Shown in pieces: positions 1-7,738 of a DNA stretch of 43,486 bases. The stretch lies in the NCBI GenBank assembly GCA_035476635.1, contig DATILI010000226.1, positions 1-43,486 on the forward strand, written 5' to 3'. This DNA is from DATILI01 sp035476635. GTDB taxonomy: Bacteria; Pseudomonadota; Gammaproteobacteria; Burkholderiales; Burkholderiaceae_C. Below the pieces are notes generated by a model. The model did no database searches and had not been told where the DNA came from. It worked only from the letters and a program-made list of their open reading frames with translations. The number at the start of each line of letters is the position of its first letter. Within the stretch, counting starts at the first letter, position 1. Position numbers and translations under genes: made by a program.

Positions 1-708
1 GTAGGCACCATGAGCGGCGGCGAAAAAGCGCGCCTGGTGCTGTGCATGCTGGTCTGGCAGCGCCCCAACCTGCTGCTGCTCGATGAGCCCACCAACCACC
101 TGGACCTGGCTACGCGCGAGGCCTTGAGCGTGGCGCTCAACGAATTTGAAGGCACTGTCATGCTGGTCAGCCACGACCGCGCGTTGCTGCGTTCGGTCTG
201 CGATGAGTTCTGGCTGGTTTCGCGCGGCGGCGTGTCGCCGTTCGATGGCGACCTGGACGACTACCAGCGCTACCTGCTGGATGAAGCCAAGCGCCAGCGT
301 GAACTGGCGCGGGAAACGGCACGTGCGGAGGATGCGGCTGCGCGCCCCGTGGCGAAGGCGGAAAAGAGTGTCGAGCCCAATGCCCAAAGCACCCGCGCCA
401 TCGGCGGTTTCGCTTCAGACAATTCCGCCAGCAATCGCGACCAGCGCAGACTGGACGCCTTGGCGCGCCAGCAACTGGCCGACCGCATCAAGCCGCTCAA
501 GCGCGAGCTTGAGCGCTCCGAGCACGCGATGGCCAACCTCAACCAGGAAAAGGCCGCGCTGGAAAGCCGCCTGGGCCAACCGATTTCCCAAGCTGAAATG
601 GCCGAAGCCGGTAAACGGATGAAGGCGATTCACGACAGCATCACCTCGATTGAAGAGCGCTGGCTGGCCCTGTCGGAACAGATCGAGCAGGCCGAAGCCG
701 CTGCCTGA
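1..708 (+). CDS. ABC-F family ATPase, C-terminal part (5' end outside window)
   Basis: This is the last 235 codons of an ABC-F protein; the reading frame is open to base 1, so the N-terminal ABC domain and the linker are missing. The second ABC domain is visible: signature MSGGEKARL at the start, Walker B with LLLLDEPTNHLDL, and the switch histidine in MLVSHDR. A charged alanine-rich linker follows, then a predicted C-terminal coiled coil over roughly the last 70 residues (RIKPLKRELERSEHA and onward). ABC-F proteins are soluble and act on the ribosome rather than as transporters. The long tail with a coiled coil resembles the YheS subgroup, but without the N-terminal half I would not fix the subgroup. 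The stop is TGA at 706-708. The intergenic repeat copy begins about 17 bases downstream. Confidence 0.9.
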   Translation, partial: VGTMSGGEKARLVLCMLVWQRPNLLLLDEPTNHLDLATREALSVALNEFEGTVMLVSHDRALLRSVCDEFWLVSRGGVSPFDGDLDDYQRYLLDEAKRQRELARETARAEDAAARPVAKAEKSVEPNAQSTRAIGGFASDNSASNRDQRRLDALARQQLADRIKPLKRELERSEHAMANLNQEKAALESRLGQPISQAEMAEAGKRMKAIHDSITSIEERWLALSEQIEQAEAAA

Positions 709-725
709 CATCATGTTTCGCCGCC

Positions 726-796
726 GGGCCGCCCCAAGGCGAAACGCGCCCCCTCGGGGGGCAGGGAGCTATACGCAGTGAGCGACCGTGGGGGCA
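726..796 (+). repeat. GC-rich dispersed intergenic repeat, copy 1
   Basis: A 37-base core (726-762) starts GGGCCGCCCCAAGGCGA and ends CGCCCCCTCGGGGGGC. After a short spacer comes a second conserved part (774-796) reading CGCAGTGAGCGACCGTGGGGGC. The end of the core forms a compact GC hairpin. The same two-part arrangement occurs at 2971-3135. It lies between the ABC-F gene and the next gene, and no convincing ORF explains it. Elements of this look are common between genes in Comamonadaceae genomes; that statement is from memory. Confidence 0.7.
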
Positions 797-883
797 ACCA
801 TTTGTGACATCTTTCTTGGCACCGGGCGCGCCGGCATCCGGTTACATTGGCAAATCCAGCAATGCACACGGAGGAAAGCGCAC

Positions 884-1141
884 ATGATGTCTATTCTTGG
901 AACCTTGTTCGTCGGGTTGATCGTTGGCCTGATCGCTCGCGCGCTCAAGCCGGGCGATGACAAGCTCGGGCTGATCATGACCTCGTTACTGGGCGTTGCC
1001 GGCTCGTTTCTCGCCGGTTATGCCGGTGCCGCGCTCGGCTGGTACAAGCAAGGCGATGCCGCGGGCTGGATTGCATCCATCGTGGGCGCCATCCTGCTGC
1101 TCGTGATCTACGGCCTGATCAAGAGCAAATCCACCAGTTGA
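884..1141 (+). CDS. GlsB/YeaQ/YmgE family small membrane protein
   Basis: An 85-residue protein made almost entirely of membrane segments: about residues 3-20, 27-47 and 57-80, with glycine-rich helices (GLIVGLIAR, GVAGSFLAGYAGAALG). This pattern matches the GlsB/YeaQ/YmgE (transglycosylase-associated) family, small inner-membrane proteins often linked to stress. The molecular function is not established. I start at ATG 884 because GGAGG/GAGGAA at 869-876 sits about 9 bases upstream. The longer upstream in-frame reading has no ribosome site and would add soluble, atypical residues. A second ATG at 887 is equally possible. Confidence 0.85.
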   Translation: MMSILGTLFVGLIVGLIARALKPGDDKLGLIMTSLLGVAGSFLAGYAGAALGWYKQGDAAGWIASIVGAILLLVIYGLIKSKSTS

Positions 1142-1166
1142 GAGAAGAAAGAAAGGGGCCTGCGCG

Positions 1167-1724
1167 ATGCTCACCGCAATGCAGTTGGCCGAAGGCAGCC
1201 CGGCGCTCGTCGACGCGGTGCGCCGCAGCCGCGCATTGCTGCACAAGCGCGCCCTGGTAGCCGCGGTCGCAGGCGCTGTTCCGGTGCCGGGCCTGGACTG
1301 GGCGGTCGATGCGGCGTTGCTGTCAAACCTCGTTCCCCGCATCAATGCCGAATTCGGCCTGACCCCCGCCCAGCTGGACCGGCTGGACCCCAACAAGCGC
1401 GAGCAGGTGCAAAAAGCCGCGGCGATCGTGGGGTCGGTCCTGATCGGAAAGTTCATCACCAAGGACCTCGTCCTCAAGGCCGCCCGGACCCTGGGTGTGC
1501 GCCTGACGACACAGCAAGTCGCCAAATATGTCCCGATCGCGGGACAGGCGGTGTCGGCGCTGATTGGCTACTCGGCCATTCGCTATCTCGGCGAGGAGCA
1601 CATGAAGGACTGCGTGCGCGTGGCGCAGGCCGCACAGTTGCTTGAGTTCACGCCGCAGCAGGTCACTGCGGCGAAGAATATCAACCCTCGGCGCGACGAA
1701 CCAGGTCGCGGCCGCTTTGCGTGA
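1167..1724 (+). CDS. Conserved hypothetical protein, DUF697-like hydrophobic helices
   Basis: A 185-residue protein. Two hydrophobic helical hairpins are visible, around residues 28-52 (AVAGAVPVPGLDWAVDAALL) and 118-140 (KYVPIAGQAVSALIGYSAI), joined by a charged helix. The PVPG-D motif followed by a long amphipathic helix recalls DUF697/YcjF-type proteins, but I do not recognise the gene firmly and assign no function. It lies 25 bases after the small membrane-protein gene on the same strand, so the two are probably co-transcribed. A GGGG-rich stretch near 1155 could be the ribosome site. Its last 44 bases overlap the end of the convergent gene at 1681-1896. Confidence 0.7.
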   Translation: MLTAMQLAEGSPALVDAVRRSRALLHKRALVAAVAGAVPVPGLDWAVDAALLSNLVPRINAEFGLTPAQLDRLDPNKREQVQKAAAIVGSVLIGKFITKDLVLKAARTLGVRLTTQQVAKYVPIAGQAVSALIGYSAIRYLGEEHMKDCVRVAQAAQLLEFTPQQVTAAKNINPRRDEPGRGRFA

Positions 1725-1896
1725 TGGTCAGGTTGCCTTCCGGCGTCCGCGCCAGGTAGCCGCGCTGGTACAGCCGTCCCGAGAGGTGTTTTCGCAAGGA
1801 CGCGGAAAGCGTCATGGACGACACCAGTTCCATCTGCTTGAGAATGGCCAGCTCATCCACCGTGGGCTCAAAGTGGGCAGTATTGTTTGCATCCAT
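1681..1896 (-). CDS. Small winged-helix-like hypothetical protein
   Basis: A 71-residue protein read leftward. The order helix (DELAILKQMELVS), helix (LSASLRKHLSGRLYQRGYL), then a short beta-turn segment (ARTPEGNLTITQSGRDLV) looks like a minimal winged helix of the MarR or ArsR kind. The phrase GYL-x-R-x-x-x-G-x-L-x-I-T-x-x-G is typical of a wing. I have no gene name for it. ATG 1896 has GGAG six to seven bases upstream; GTG at 1899 is an alternative. The 3' end overlaps the convergent gene by 44 bases, so one of the two ends could be misjudged. The protein is coherent enough to be real. Confidence 0.6.
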   Translation of the reverse strand: MDANNTAHFEPTVDELAILKQMELVSSMTLSASLRKHLSGRLYQRGYLARTPEGNLTITQSGRDLVRRAEG

Positions 1897-1984
1897 CACC
1901 GCTCCGCGAAGCGCTCAATTCGAGCGATGGGAAAAGAGTACCCCTTGCGAGCCACGAGCGTCAATATGGCTTACCTGCGCGCGC

Positions 1985-2020
1985 AAAAAAGAAAAGGCCT
2001 CGTGCATCGCACAAGGCCTT
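1985..2020 (-). terminator. Rho-independent terminator of tRNA-Lys
   Basis: On the minus strand, arms AAGGCCTTGTGC and GCACGAGGCCTT pair over 12 bases (one G-U) around a three-base loop. A TTTTCTTTTTT tract follows directly. It begins 7 bases after the 3' end of the tRNA gene. Confidence 0.9.
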
Positions 2021-2027
2021 GATATGG

Positions 2028-2103
2028 TGGTAGGACGTACAAGATTCGAACTTGTGACCAACGGATTAAAAGTCCGCTGCTCTACCAACTGAGCTAACGT
2101 CCC
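2028..2103 (-). tRNA. tRNA-Lys (anticodon TTT)
   Basis: Read on the minus strand, the 76 bases start GGGACGTTAGCTCAGTTGG and end ACGTCCTACCA. The cloverleaf is complete: acceptor stem GGGACGT/ACGTCCT (the outermost pair is G-U), D arm with AGCTCAGTTGGTAGAGC, anticodon loop CTTTTAA giving TTT, T loop GTTCGAATC, and an encoded CCA. It is a single tRNA, not part of a cluster, and lies downstream of tcdA with its own promoter element and terminator. Confidence 0.97.
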
Positions 2104-2146
2104 ACTGCTTTGCCGCGCACTTGTTCGCAGCGCAGCAAAGCCAATG

Positions 2147-2152
2147 ATTATA
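2147..2152 (-). promoter_or_regulatory. -10 element of the tRNA-Lys promoter
   Basis: The minus strand reads TATAAT, a perfect -10 hexamer, ending 43 bases upstream of the mature tRNA. I see no good -35 at 16-18 bases. The upstream part of the promoter would lie inside the 3' end of tcdA. Confidence 0.6.
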
Positions 2153-2159
2153 GCGTGGT

Positions 2160-2954
2160 TTATGTGATTTTCCGGCTTACAAGCTGCTCCAGCACCCAGC
2201 CTGCGGCGCATTGGCCGAAGGTCGCGGTCACGCTCACGGTCGAGCCATAGCCCGCGCAATTGAGCGAGCCATCGCCTTCGACGGCGCAGGACGCATCGGG
2301 CGGCGCGACGGCCTCGCGGCTGAACACGCAGGCTACGCCGATCTTCTTGCCCTCGCGCGGCGCGCCGTGCTCCTTGCGCAAACGGTAGCGCAGCTGGGCC
2401 AGCAACGGGTCGTGCGTGGTGTTGGCCAGATCATCGATGTCCACCTTGTGCGCCAGGCGCTTGCCACCTGCAGCCCCGGCCGCGATGAAGAGGGTCTTGG
2501 TCTGGCGCGCCCAGACTGCCATCGCCGTCTTGGCCTTGACCTGGTCGCAGGCATCGATCACGGCGTCGACACCGCTCGGCAGCAATTGCGGCCAATTGCC
2601 AGGCTCGACGAACTCTTCAATGGCGGTAACTTGGCAGGCCGGGTTGATCTGGGCGATGCGGTCTTGCATGGCCAGCACTTTGGCTTGCCCCAGCGTGCTT
2701 TGCAGCGCATGAATCTGGCGATTGATGTTGGACTCGGCCACGTGGTCCAGGTCGATCAAGGTCAAGTGGCCGACGCCGCTGCGCGCCAGCGCCTCCACCG
2801 CCCAGGAGCCCACGCCGCCGATGCCGACGACGGCCACATGGGCGCCGCGGATGCGTGCGGCACCGGCCACGCCGTACAGGCGCTCCAGACCACCGAAACG
2901 GCGCTGCAAGTCCGCGTCCACCATGCCTGGGTCCACAACTTGGGGCTGCAGCAT
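2160..2954 (-). CDS. tcdA: tRNA threonylcarbamoyladenosine dehydratase TcdA
   Basis: A 264-residue E1-like ThiF/MoeB-fold enzyme. It has the ATP-binding glycine loop VAVVGIGGVGSWAVEAL, then LTLIDLDHVAESNINRQIHA, which carries the conserved D, N and R of the adenylation site. The aspartate-containing VDAVIDACD follows. TcdA (CsdL) uses ATP to cyclise t6A at position 37 of ANN-decoding tRNAs to ct6A. The C-terminal catalytic region with the GYGSTVSVTATFG stretch is typical. The ORF extends another 57 codons upstream, but that part runs through the intergenic repeat and looks artificial, so I start at ATG 2954. The neighbour downstream is tRNA-Lys(TTT), itself a t6A-type tRNA; this is probably coincidence. 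Confidence 0.9.
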   Translation of the reverse strand: MLQPQVVDPGMVDADLQRRFGGLERLYGVAGAARIRGAHVAVVGIGGVGSWAVEALARSGVGHLTLIDLDHVAESNINRQIHALQSTLGQAKVLAMQDRIAQINPACQVTAIEEFVEPGNWPQLLPSGVDAVIDACDQVKAKTAMAVWARQTKTLFIAAGAAGGKRLAHKVDIDDLANTTHDPLLAQLRYRLRKEHGAPREGKKIGVACVFSREAVAPPDASCAVEGDGSLNCAGYGSTVSVTATFGQCAAGWVLEQLVSRKIT

Positions 2955-2970
2955 GGCCTCAGTCGGCGCC

Positions 2971-3135
2971 GGGCCGCCCCAAGGCGACTGACGCCCCCTC
3001 GGGGGGCCGGGTCGAAGCGTCATGCGCCGGAACGGGCATAGCGTAGACCCGGCAATGGGCTCGCTCCACTGTACAGCTGCGCGCACGGGCGCTACGCGAG
3101 CCCAGCGCAGTACACGAAGTGACAAGCGTGGGGGC
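2971..3135 (+). repeat. GC-rich dispersed intergenic repeat, copy 2
   Basis: The 37-base core at 2971-3007 differs from the first copy (726-762) only at a few central bases. The second conserved part, here ACACGAAGTGACAAGCGTGGGGGCC (in two pieces, 3112-3121 and 3122-3135), lies about 105 bases further on instead of 11. So the two parts are separated by an extra segment in this copy. It fills the gap between tcdA and the transporter gene, and both copies point the same way. Confidence 0.65.
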
Positions 3136-3140
3136 CATAC

Positions 3141-4262
3141 TCAGCCCATGCGCTCCAGGCGCCAGATCTGGTATTTGAACGCCATCACGGCACCAGCCAG
3201 AATCGCGGCCACAGCAACGAAACTCGTTGCGCCCAGCGTCGAAATCCCGCTCAGGCCCTGGCCGATGGTGCACCCCATGGCTGCCACCCCACCCACGCCC
3301 ATGAGCACGGCGCCCGCAATATGGTTGCCGACATCTTCGGTGCTGCCGAATCCTTCCCAGCGAAATGTACCCATCGCCAAGGCGCAAACGGCGGAGCCGG
3401 CCACGACGCCGAACACCGACACGATGCCCACGGTCAGCACCTTGCTCTTGTCGCTGAAGAACATGAGCCAGTCCAGGGTATAGGCCACGGGGGAGACAAA
3501 ACTCAGGGCTTCGGCGCGGCCGGAGTTGGTCGCAAGAAAGGCTTCCTGCAAGGTGTCCGGATGCTCTGCCACATAGCCCAGGTGGCCGCTGACCCACCAC
3601 ATCGCGGCCACCACGGCACCGATGCCAAGGCCAGCCAGCAGGTTGTTGAAGCGGTCGTCCGACCGCAGGAAACCGATGAGCGCCCAGACCACCAGCGCAC
3701 CGCCAAGCATCAAGGCCAGGACCAGCCCGACGAGCTTGACCTGGAGCCCAGAGGCGGCCGCAATCCAATGGGGCAGCGACGCGGTTGTTGAAAAATCGAT
3801 CGCCACGCGATCCACCGTCGCAACGCGCACCACCGCCGTAATACCTTTCAAGGTGGCGAAGGCCGCAACGGCCAGAACCACAAATACGATCAGCGACTTG
3901 AGGCTGCCGCCGCCGATGCGCACCAGCGTCTTGCTGCCGCAGCCGGACGCCAGCACCATGCCAAAACCGAACATCAATCCACCCACGCTGGCGGAAAGCC
4001 AGATCCAGCGACTGGACGCATACAGCGTCTTGGACGGATCGATCCAACCTGCATACACCAGCGACGCAAACCCAAGCATCGCCACGCCCACGGCCATGCC
4101 CCATTGGCGCATGCGGGTCCAGTCGCCCATGTTGACGACGTCGCTGACCGCGCCCATGGTGCAGAAATGCGTGCGCTGCGCAATGGCACCAAAAATGAAG
4201 GACAGCGCAAAAGAGGCCCAAAGCACCTGGCTGTTGAGCGAAGACAAATCGGAAGCTTGCAT
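3141..4262 (-). CDS. YeeE/YedE family sulfur-compound transporter
   Basis: A 373-residue polytopic membrane protein with about nine to ten hydrophobic segments. It carries the family's cysteine motifs: THFCTMGA (Cys34), ASGCGSKTLVR (Cys108) and AAMGCTIGQGLSG (Cys332). Both halves of the family are present in one chain, as in thiosulfate importers of the YeeE/TsuA type, where such cysteines relay thiosulfate through the membrane. Here I infer import of thiosulfate or a related sulfur compound; the exact substrate cannot be read. No TusA-like or sulfurtransferase gene is adjacent. The ATG at 4262 gives a normal N-terminus. It may be co-transcribed with the tol-pal genes on the same strand, although a weak terminator lies between. 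Confidence 0.85.
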   Translation of the reverse strand: MQASDLSSLNSQVLWASFALSFIFGAIAQRTHFCTMGAVSDVVNMGDWTRMRQWGMAVGVAMLGFASLVYAGWIDPSKTLYASSRWIWLSASVGGLMFGFGMVLASGCGSKTLVRIGGGSLKSLIVFVVLAVAAFATLKGITAVVRVATVDRVAIDFSTTASLPHWIAAASGLQVKLVGLVLALMLGGALVVWALIGFLRSDDRFNNLLAGLGIGAVVAAMWWVSGHLGYVAEHPDTLQEAFLATNSGRAEALSFVSPVAYTLDWLMFFSDKSKVLTVGIVSVFGVVAGSAVCALAMGTFRWEGFGSTEDVGNHIAGAVLMGVGGVAAMGCTIGQGLSGISTLGATSFVAVAAILAGAVMAFKYQIWRLERMG

Positions 4263-4270
4263 TCCCCGGA

Positions 4271-4297
4271 TTTTAAAGTGCCGGCAGCAACGCCGGC
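4271..4297 (-). terminator. Possible weak terminator after cpoB
   Basis: On the minus strand GCCGGC-GTTGCT-GCCGGC forms a six-base stem, followed by ACTTTAAAA rather than a clean U run. It lies 6 bases after the cpoB stop and before yeeE/yedE, so it may only partly terminate. Confidence 0.4.
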
Positions 4298-4302
4298 CCC
4301 GT

Positions 4303-5088
4303 TCATTTCATCCGGGCAATGCGGTCTTTGGCGGCCACTGCGGCCTCAGACTGCGGATAGGCCTTGACCAGGTCTTCCAGGGTCTTGCGCGCCGCGCGGG
4401 CGTCCTTTAACTCGACCTGGCAGTTGGCAATGGAAAGTGCCGCCTCCGGCGCGCGGGCGTGATCGGGTGCCAGCGCCAGCATGGAACGGAAATTGGCCAC
4501 GGCTTCCTTGTAGTCGCGTGTTGCGTACTGCGCATTGCCGAGCCAGAACAGCGCAGACGGGTTGTAGCCGCTCTGCGGATAGCGTTTGACGAAATCGAAG
4601 AAGGCCGTTTGCGCTGCGGCGAAGTCACCCTTGCGGAAGGCCGCAAGCGCGGCTTCGAAATCGCGCTTTTCCGCGGGGTCGGCGCTGAACTCGCGCCCAT
4701 CCACCGTGACCTTCAAGGGTTCGAATTTGCGCAGCCGCTCGTCGACGCCCAGCGCCACGTCCTTCTGCTGGCGCTGCAACTCGGTGATGTCTTTCGTCAG
4801 CTGTTCTTCGCGCCCGCGGCCTCGGGCCAGATCGGTACGCAGGGCGTCGATCTGGCTTTGCAGGTCCAGCAGGCTGCGGCGCAATTGCGCGTTATCGTCA
4901 TTCGCCTTGCGCAACTCATCTACCCAGCGCTGGGCGGCTGCGTCCGATGCCTGCCGGTTCGCATCCACCTTTTGCCGCAATTCCAGAATGGCCTTGCGCG
5001 CCTCGTCGTCGCCGAAGAGGGCCGCTTGCGCCGTGGCGGCGCAGGCACAGGCCAGGACAACGGCAGCCAATCGTGCTGGGTTTCTCAT
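4303..5088 (-). CDS. cpoB: Cell division coordinator CpoB (YbgF)
   Basis: A 261-residue periplasmic protein. It has a signal peptide ending near ATAQAALF, then a long coiled coil (about residues 28-115, rich in Q, R, D and L), then three TPR-like repeats from residue 140 on (DFEAALAAFRKGDFAAAQ, PSALFWLGNAQYATRDYKEA, APEAALSIANCQVELKD). CpoB links the Tol-Pal machine with peptidoglycan synthesis during outer-membrane constriction. It follows pal by 29 bases, the usual order tolB-pal-cpoB, and the three genes almost certainly form one transcript. Confidence 0.93.
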   Translation of the reverse strand: MRNPARLAAVVLACACAATAQAALFGDDEARKAILELRQKVDANRQASDAAAQRWVDELRKANDDNAQLRRSLLDLQSQIDALRTDLARGRGREEQLTKDITELQRQQKDVALGVDERLRKFEPLKVTVDGREFSADPAEKRDFEAALAAFRKGDFAAAQTAFFDFVKRYPQSGYNPSALFWLGNAQYATRDYKEAVANFRSMLALAPDHARAPEAALSIANCQVELKDARAARKTLEDLVKAYPQSEAAVAAKDRIARMK

Positions 5089-5117
5089 GGCAGACCTCTC
5101 GCTTCTTCGCGGGGCAT

Positions 5118-5672
5118 TCAGCGGTACGCGATCTCGGCGCGCCGGTTCTTGGCGAACGCCGCTTCGTCATTGCCGGGTTCGGCGGGCTTTTCCTTGCCAA
5201 AGCTCACCGCCTCCACCTGGCTATCCGGTATGCCCAGCAGGCCCAAGGCGCGGCGTACCGCTTCAGAACGCTTCTGCCCCAGCGCCAGGTTGTATTCGCG
5301 GCCGCCGCGCTCATCGGTGTGGCCCTCGATCGCCGCCTTGCGGTTGGCATTGGCCTTCAAGAAGCGCGCGTTCGCATCAATGACACTCTGGAATTCAGGC
5401 TTGATCACGTAGCTGTCGTAATCGAAATAGACGATGCGGGACGCGCCGGCCGGCCCGGCCGCGTCCTGCCCTGTCTTGCTCAAATCCACCGCCGCCACGC
5501 TGCTCTGGGCCGCGCCCGCACCAGCCTGGTTTGCAGTGCCGGCGCCGCTGCCCAGGGCGGAAACCGAAGTACCCGACTTGTCCTCCACCGGCACATCGTC
5601 GAGTTTCACATTGGAGCCGCATCCGGCGACCAAGGCCATCAAGGCAAGGGCCAACAACTTACGCTTCATCAT
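5118..5672 (-). CDS. pal: Peptidoglycan-associated lipoprotein Pal
   Basis: A 184-residue outer-membrane lipoprotein. A lipoprotein signal ends with the lipobox LVAGC (Cys18). A flexible Ala/Gly/Ser-rich linker follows, then an OmpA-like domain from about residue 79 (IVYFDYDSYVI) with the peptidoglycan-binding signature GHTDERGGREYNLALGQKR. Pal anchors the outer membrane to peptidoglycan and exchanges partners with TolB. The linker is a little longer than in E. coli. tolB lies 22 bases upstream, cpoB 29 bases downstream. Confidence 0.96.
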   Translation of the reverse strand: MMKRKLLALALMALVAGCGSNVKLDDVPVEDKSGTSVSALGSGAGTANQAGAGAAQSSVAAVDLSKTGQDAAGPAGASRIVYFDYDSYVIKPEFQSVIDANARFLKANANRKAAIEGHTDERGGREYNLALGQKRSEAVRRALGLLGIPDSQVEAVSFGKEKPAEPGNDEAAFAKNRRAEIAYR

Positions 5673-5694
5673 TTACCTCCAGAATAAGAATTCA

Positions 5695-6978
5695 TTACTT
5701 TGGGAACGGGCCCCAGTCCGGTTCCCGGATATCGCCCCCCTGGCCACCCAGGCGAGCTTTGATCTTGCCGTCGAGAGTGCTGGTCATCAGGGCTTCCTTG
5801 CCCTGCTGCTGCGTTGCATAGACCACCAGGCGGCTATTGGGCGCGAAACTCGGGCTTTCATCCGCTGTGGTATCGGTAATGGCATTCACCGTGGAACTGG
5901 AAAGGTCCATTACCTGCAGCTTGAAGGCGCCGCCGACCCGCGAAATGTAGGCTAGCCAACGGCCATCGGGGCTCAAGGCCGGGGAAATGTTGTAACTCCC
6001 CGTAAACGTCACGCGCTCGGCACTGCCGCCACCCGCAGGCATGCGGTAAATCTGTGGCGCACCGCCACGGTCGCTGACGAAATAAATGCTGCGGCCGTCC
6101 GTCGAGTATGCCGGCTCGGTATCGATGCTGCCCGATTGCGTGATGCGACGCGGCTCGCCGCCATTGGCATCGATGGTGTAGAGCTGCGAGCCGCCGTCGC
6201 GGCTCAAGGTCACCGCCAGCGTGCGCCCATCGGGCGACCAGGCCGGCGCGCTGTTGGAGCCGCGGAAGTTGGCAATCAGCCGGCGCTTGCCGCTGGCAAC
6301 GTCATGCACATAGACCACCGGCTTGCGCGACTCGAACGACACATAGGCCAACTGCGCACCACTGGGCGACCAGCTCGGCGAGATGATGGGCTCGGGGCTG
6401 GCCAGCGCCACCTGGCTGTTCTCGCCATCGGCGTCGGCCACCCAGAGCGTATGGCGCGGCCCGGCCTTGGTCACGTAGGCAATGCGCGTGGAAAAAGCGC
6501 CTTTTTCACCGGTGAGTTTCTCGTAGATGAAATCGGCGATGCGGTGTGCCGCCAAACGCAAGTCGCCTTGCGTCACCGTATAACTTTGGCCCCCCAGATC
6601 CTGGCCGCGCACCACGTCCCAGAGACGAAACCGCACATCGAACCGGCCGTCGGCCAGCCGTGTCACGCTGCCGGTCGCCAGCGAATCCGCTGCCCGCTGG
6701 CGCCACAGAGCCACGTCCGGTCGGGCCGCCTCGTCGAGCGCAACGCCGGATGCATCGACAGCGCGAAACTGGCCGCTGCGCTCCAAGTCGGCCTGCACGA
6801 TGGCGGCGATCTTCTGCGGCGACTGCGCATCGCCACGAAACGGCGCAACGGCAATCGGCAGCTGGGTCAGCCCCACGCCGGAGACTTCGACGCGGAATTG
6901 GGCCAAGGCTACCGCGGCAGGGGCCATCAACAAGCCCGCCACCAGGCTGCGGCGGGCTTCAAACTTGGTGTGAATCAT
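5695..6978 (-). CDS. tolB: Tol-Pal system protein TolB
   Basis: A 427-residue periplasmic protein: signal peptide (to about residue 26, VALAQ), N-terminal alpha/beta domain (to about 160), then a six-bladed beta-propeller. The repeated blade motifs are seen as SPSWSPSGAQLAYVS, APAWSPDGRTLAVT, EPAYSTDGRSIYFVS and SPALSPDGRWLAYIS. TolB shuttles between Pal and TolA. The gene start lies inside the end of the preceding glycosyltransferase gene (20-base overlap), so tolB is co-transcribed with an LPS gene. tolQ, tolR and tolA are not in this window, although they usually lie immediately upstream of tolB. Confidence 0.96.
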   Translation of the reverse strand: MIHTKFEARRSLVAGLLMAPAAVALAQFRVEVSGVGLTQLPIAVAPFRGDAQSPQKIAAIVQADLERSGQFRAVDASGVALDEAARPDVALWRQRAADSLATGSVTRLADGRFDVRFRLWDVVRGQDLGGQSYTVTQGDLRLAAHRIADFIYEKLTGEKGAFSTRIAYVTKAGPRHTLWVADADGENSQVALASPEPIISPSWSPSGAQLAYVSFESRKPVVYVHDVASGKRRLIANFRGSNSAPAWSPDGRTLAVTLSRDGGSQLYTIDANGGEPRRITQSGSIDTEPAYSTDGRSIYFVSDRGGAPQIYRMPAGGGSAERVTFTGSYNISPALSPDGRWLAYISRVGGAFKLQVMDLSSSTVNAITDTTADESPSFAPNSRLVVYATQQQGKEALMTSTLDGKIKARLGGQGGDIREPDWGPFPK

Positions 6979-7726
6979 CTTCTTGTCTGTTCAAGCAATA
7001 CAAAGCGAAGTACTTTCCGAAAGCGGCTTGCGCCTGCATGGTGCAAACGGCAAAACCCATGGCGCCATCCAGGAAGCCCAGGCGAAAAAAATAGCTGCGG
7101 GCAAAGGCTACCACGCCCGAGAGCACCGCTCGCGCCATGGACGTACGGCGCCCCTGCGCGTGCTTTTGCTGCGCCCACAACTGGCTGTACTGCTCCAGCT
7201 TGCGCCAGTAGTGTGAAGGACTTGGATAGCTGTAATGCATCAGAGGACTCGTCAGCCGCGCGGGAGTTCCCTGATTGAGCAGCAGCCGTTCGTGCACAAG
7301 GTCGTCGGAGAAGCGGGCCACGCCGCGGCGAAACAGGCGCAGCACATAGTCTGGCGTCCAACCGCAATGGTGAATCCATTGGCCGCAGAACTGGGTCAGC
7401 CTTGGAATCTCGAACGCTTCTGTGCCGCCTTGCACCATCGCGGCGCGAATCTGCTCGGCCAATGCAGGGCTTACACGCTCGTCCGCGTCGATGGACAGCA
7501 CCCATTCATGGCTTGCCAGCGCAAGTGCCCGGTTCTTCTGCGGCCCAAAGCCAGGCCAGTCCGCGGTTCGCACCACGCGTGCACCGGCGGCCTCGGCGAT
7601 GGCCACGGTGCTGTCGGTGCTCCCCGAATCAACGACGACCACCTCCTGCGCAAACGATACCGAGGCGATGCAGGCGGCGATATTGGCCGCTTCGTTCCTG
7701 GTGATGAGGATCACGGAAAGGCGCAT
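6959..7726 (-). CDS. Family 2 glycosyltransferase, LPS-core type (WaaE/KdtX-like)
   Basis: A 255-residue GT-A fold enzyme. The start LSVILITRNEAANIAACIASV and the metal-binding LSIDADERV (DxD-like) are typical of family 2. HCGWTPDYVLRLFRRG and the following FSDDLVHERL are characteristic of the WaaE/KdtX group, which adds glucose to heptose in the LPS inner core. The C-terminus has an amphipathic, aromatic-rich stretch that may bind the membrane. It sits 12 bases downstream of the O-antigen ligase-like gene and overlaps tolB, so its expression is tied to both. The sugar and acceptor are inferred from the group, not seen. Confidence 0.85.
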   Translation of the reverse strand: MRLSVILITRNEAANIAACIASVSFAQEVVVVDSGSTDSTVAIAEAAGARVVRTADWPGFGPQKNRALALASHEWVLSIDADERVSPALAEQIRAAMVQGGTEAFEIPRLTQFCGQWIHHCGWTPDYVLRLFRRGVARFSDDLVHERLLLNQGTPARLTSPLMHYSYPSPSHYWRKLEQYSQLWAQQKHAQGRRTSMARAVLSGVVAFARSYFFRLGFLDGAMGFAVCTMQAQAAFGKYFALYCLNRQEDDSHQV

Positions 7727-7738
7727 GCCGGGATCGCG

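Noticed and set aside
2955..3125. Upstream extension of TcdA by 57 residues
   Set aside because: The added codons are the repeat element and low-complexity sequence, and the family starts near ATG 2954.
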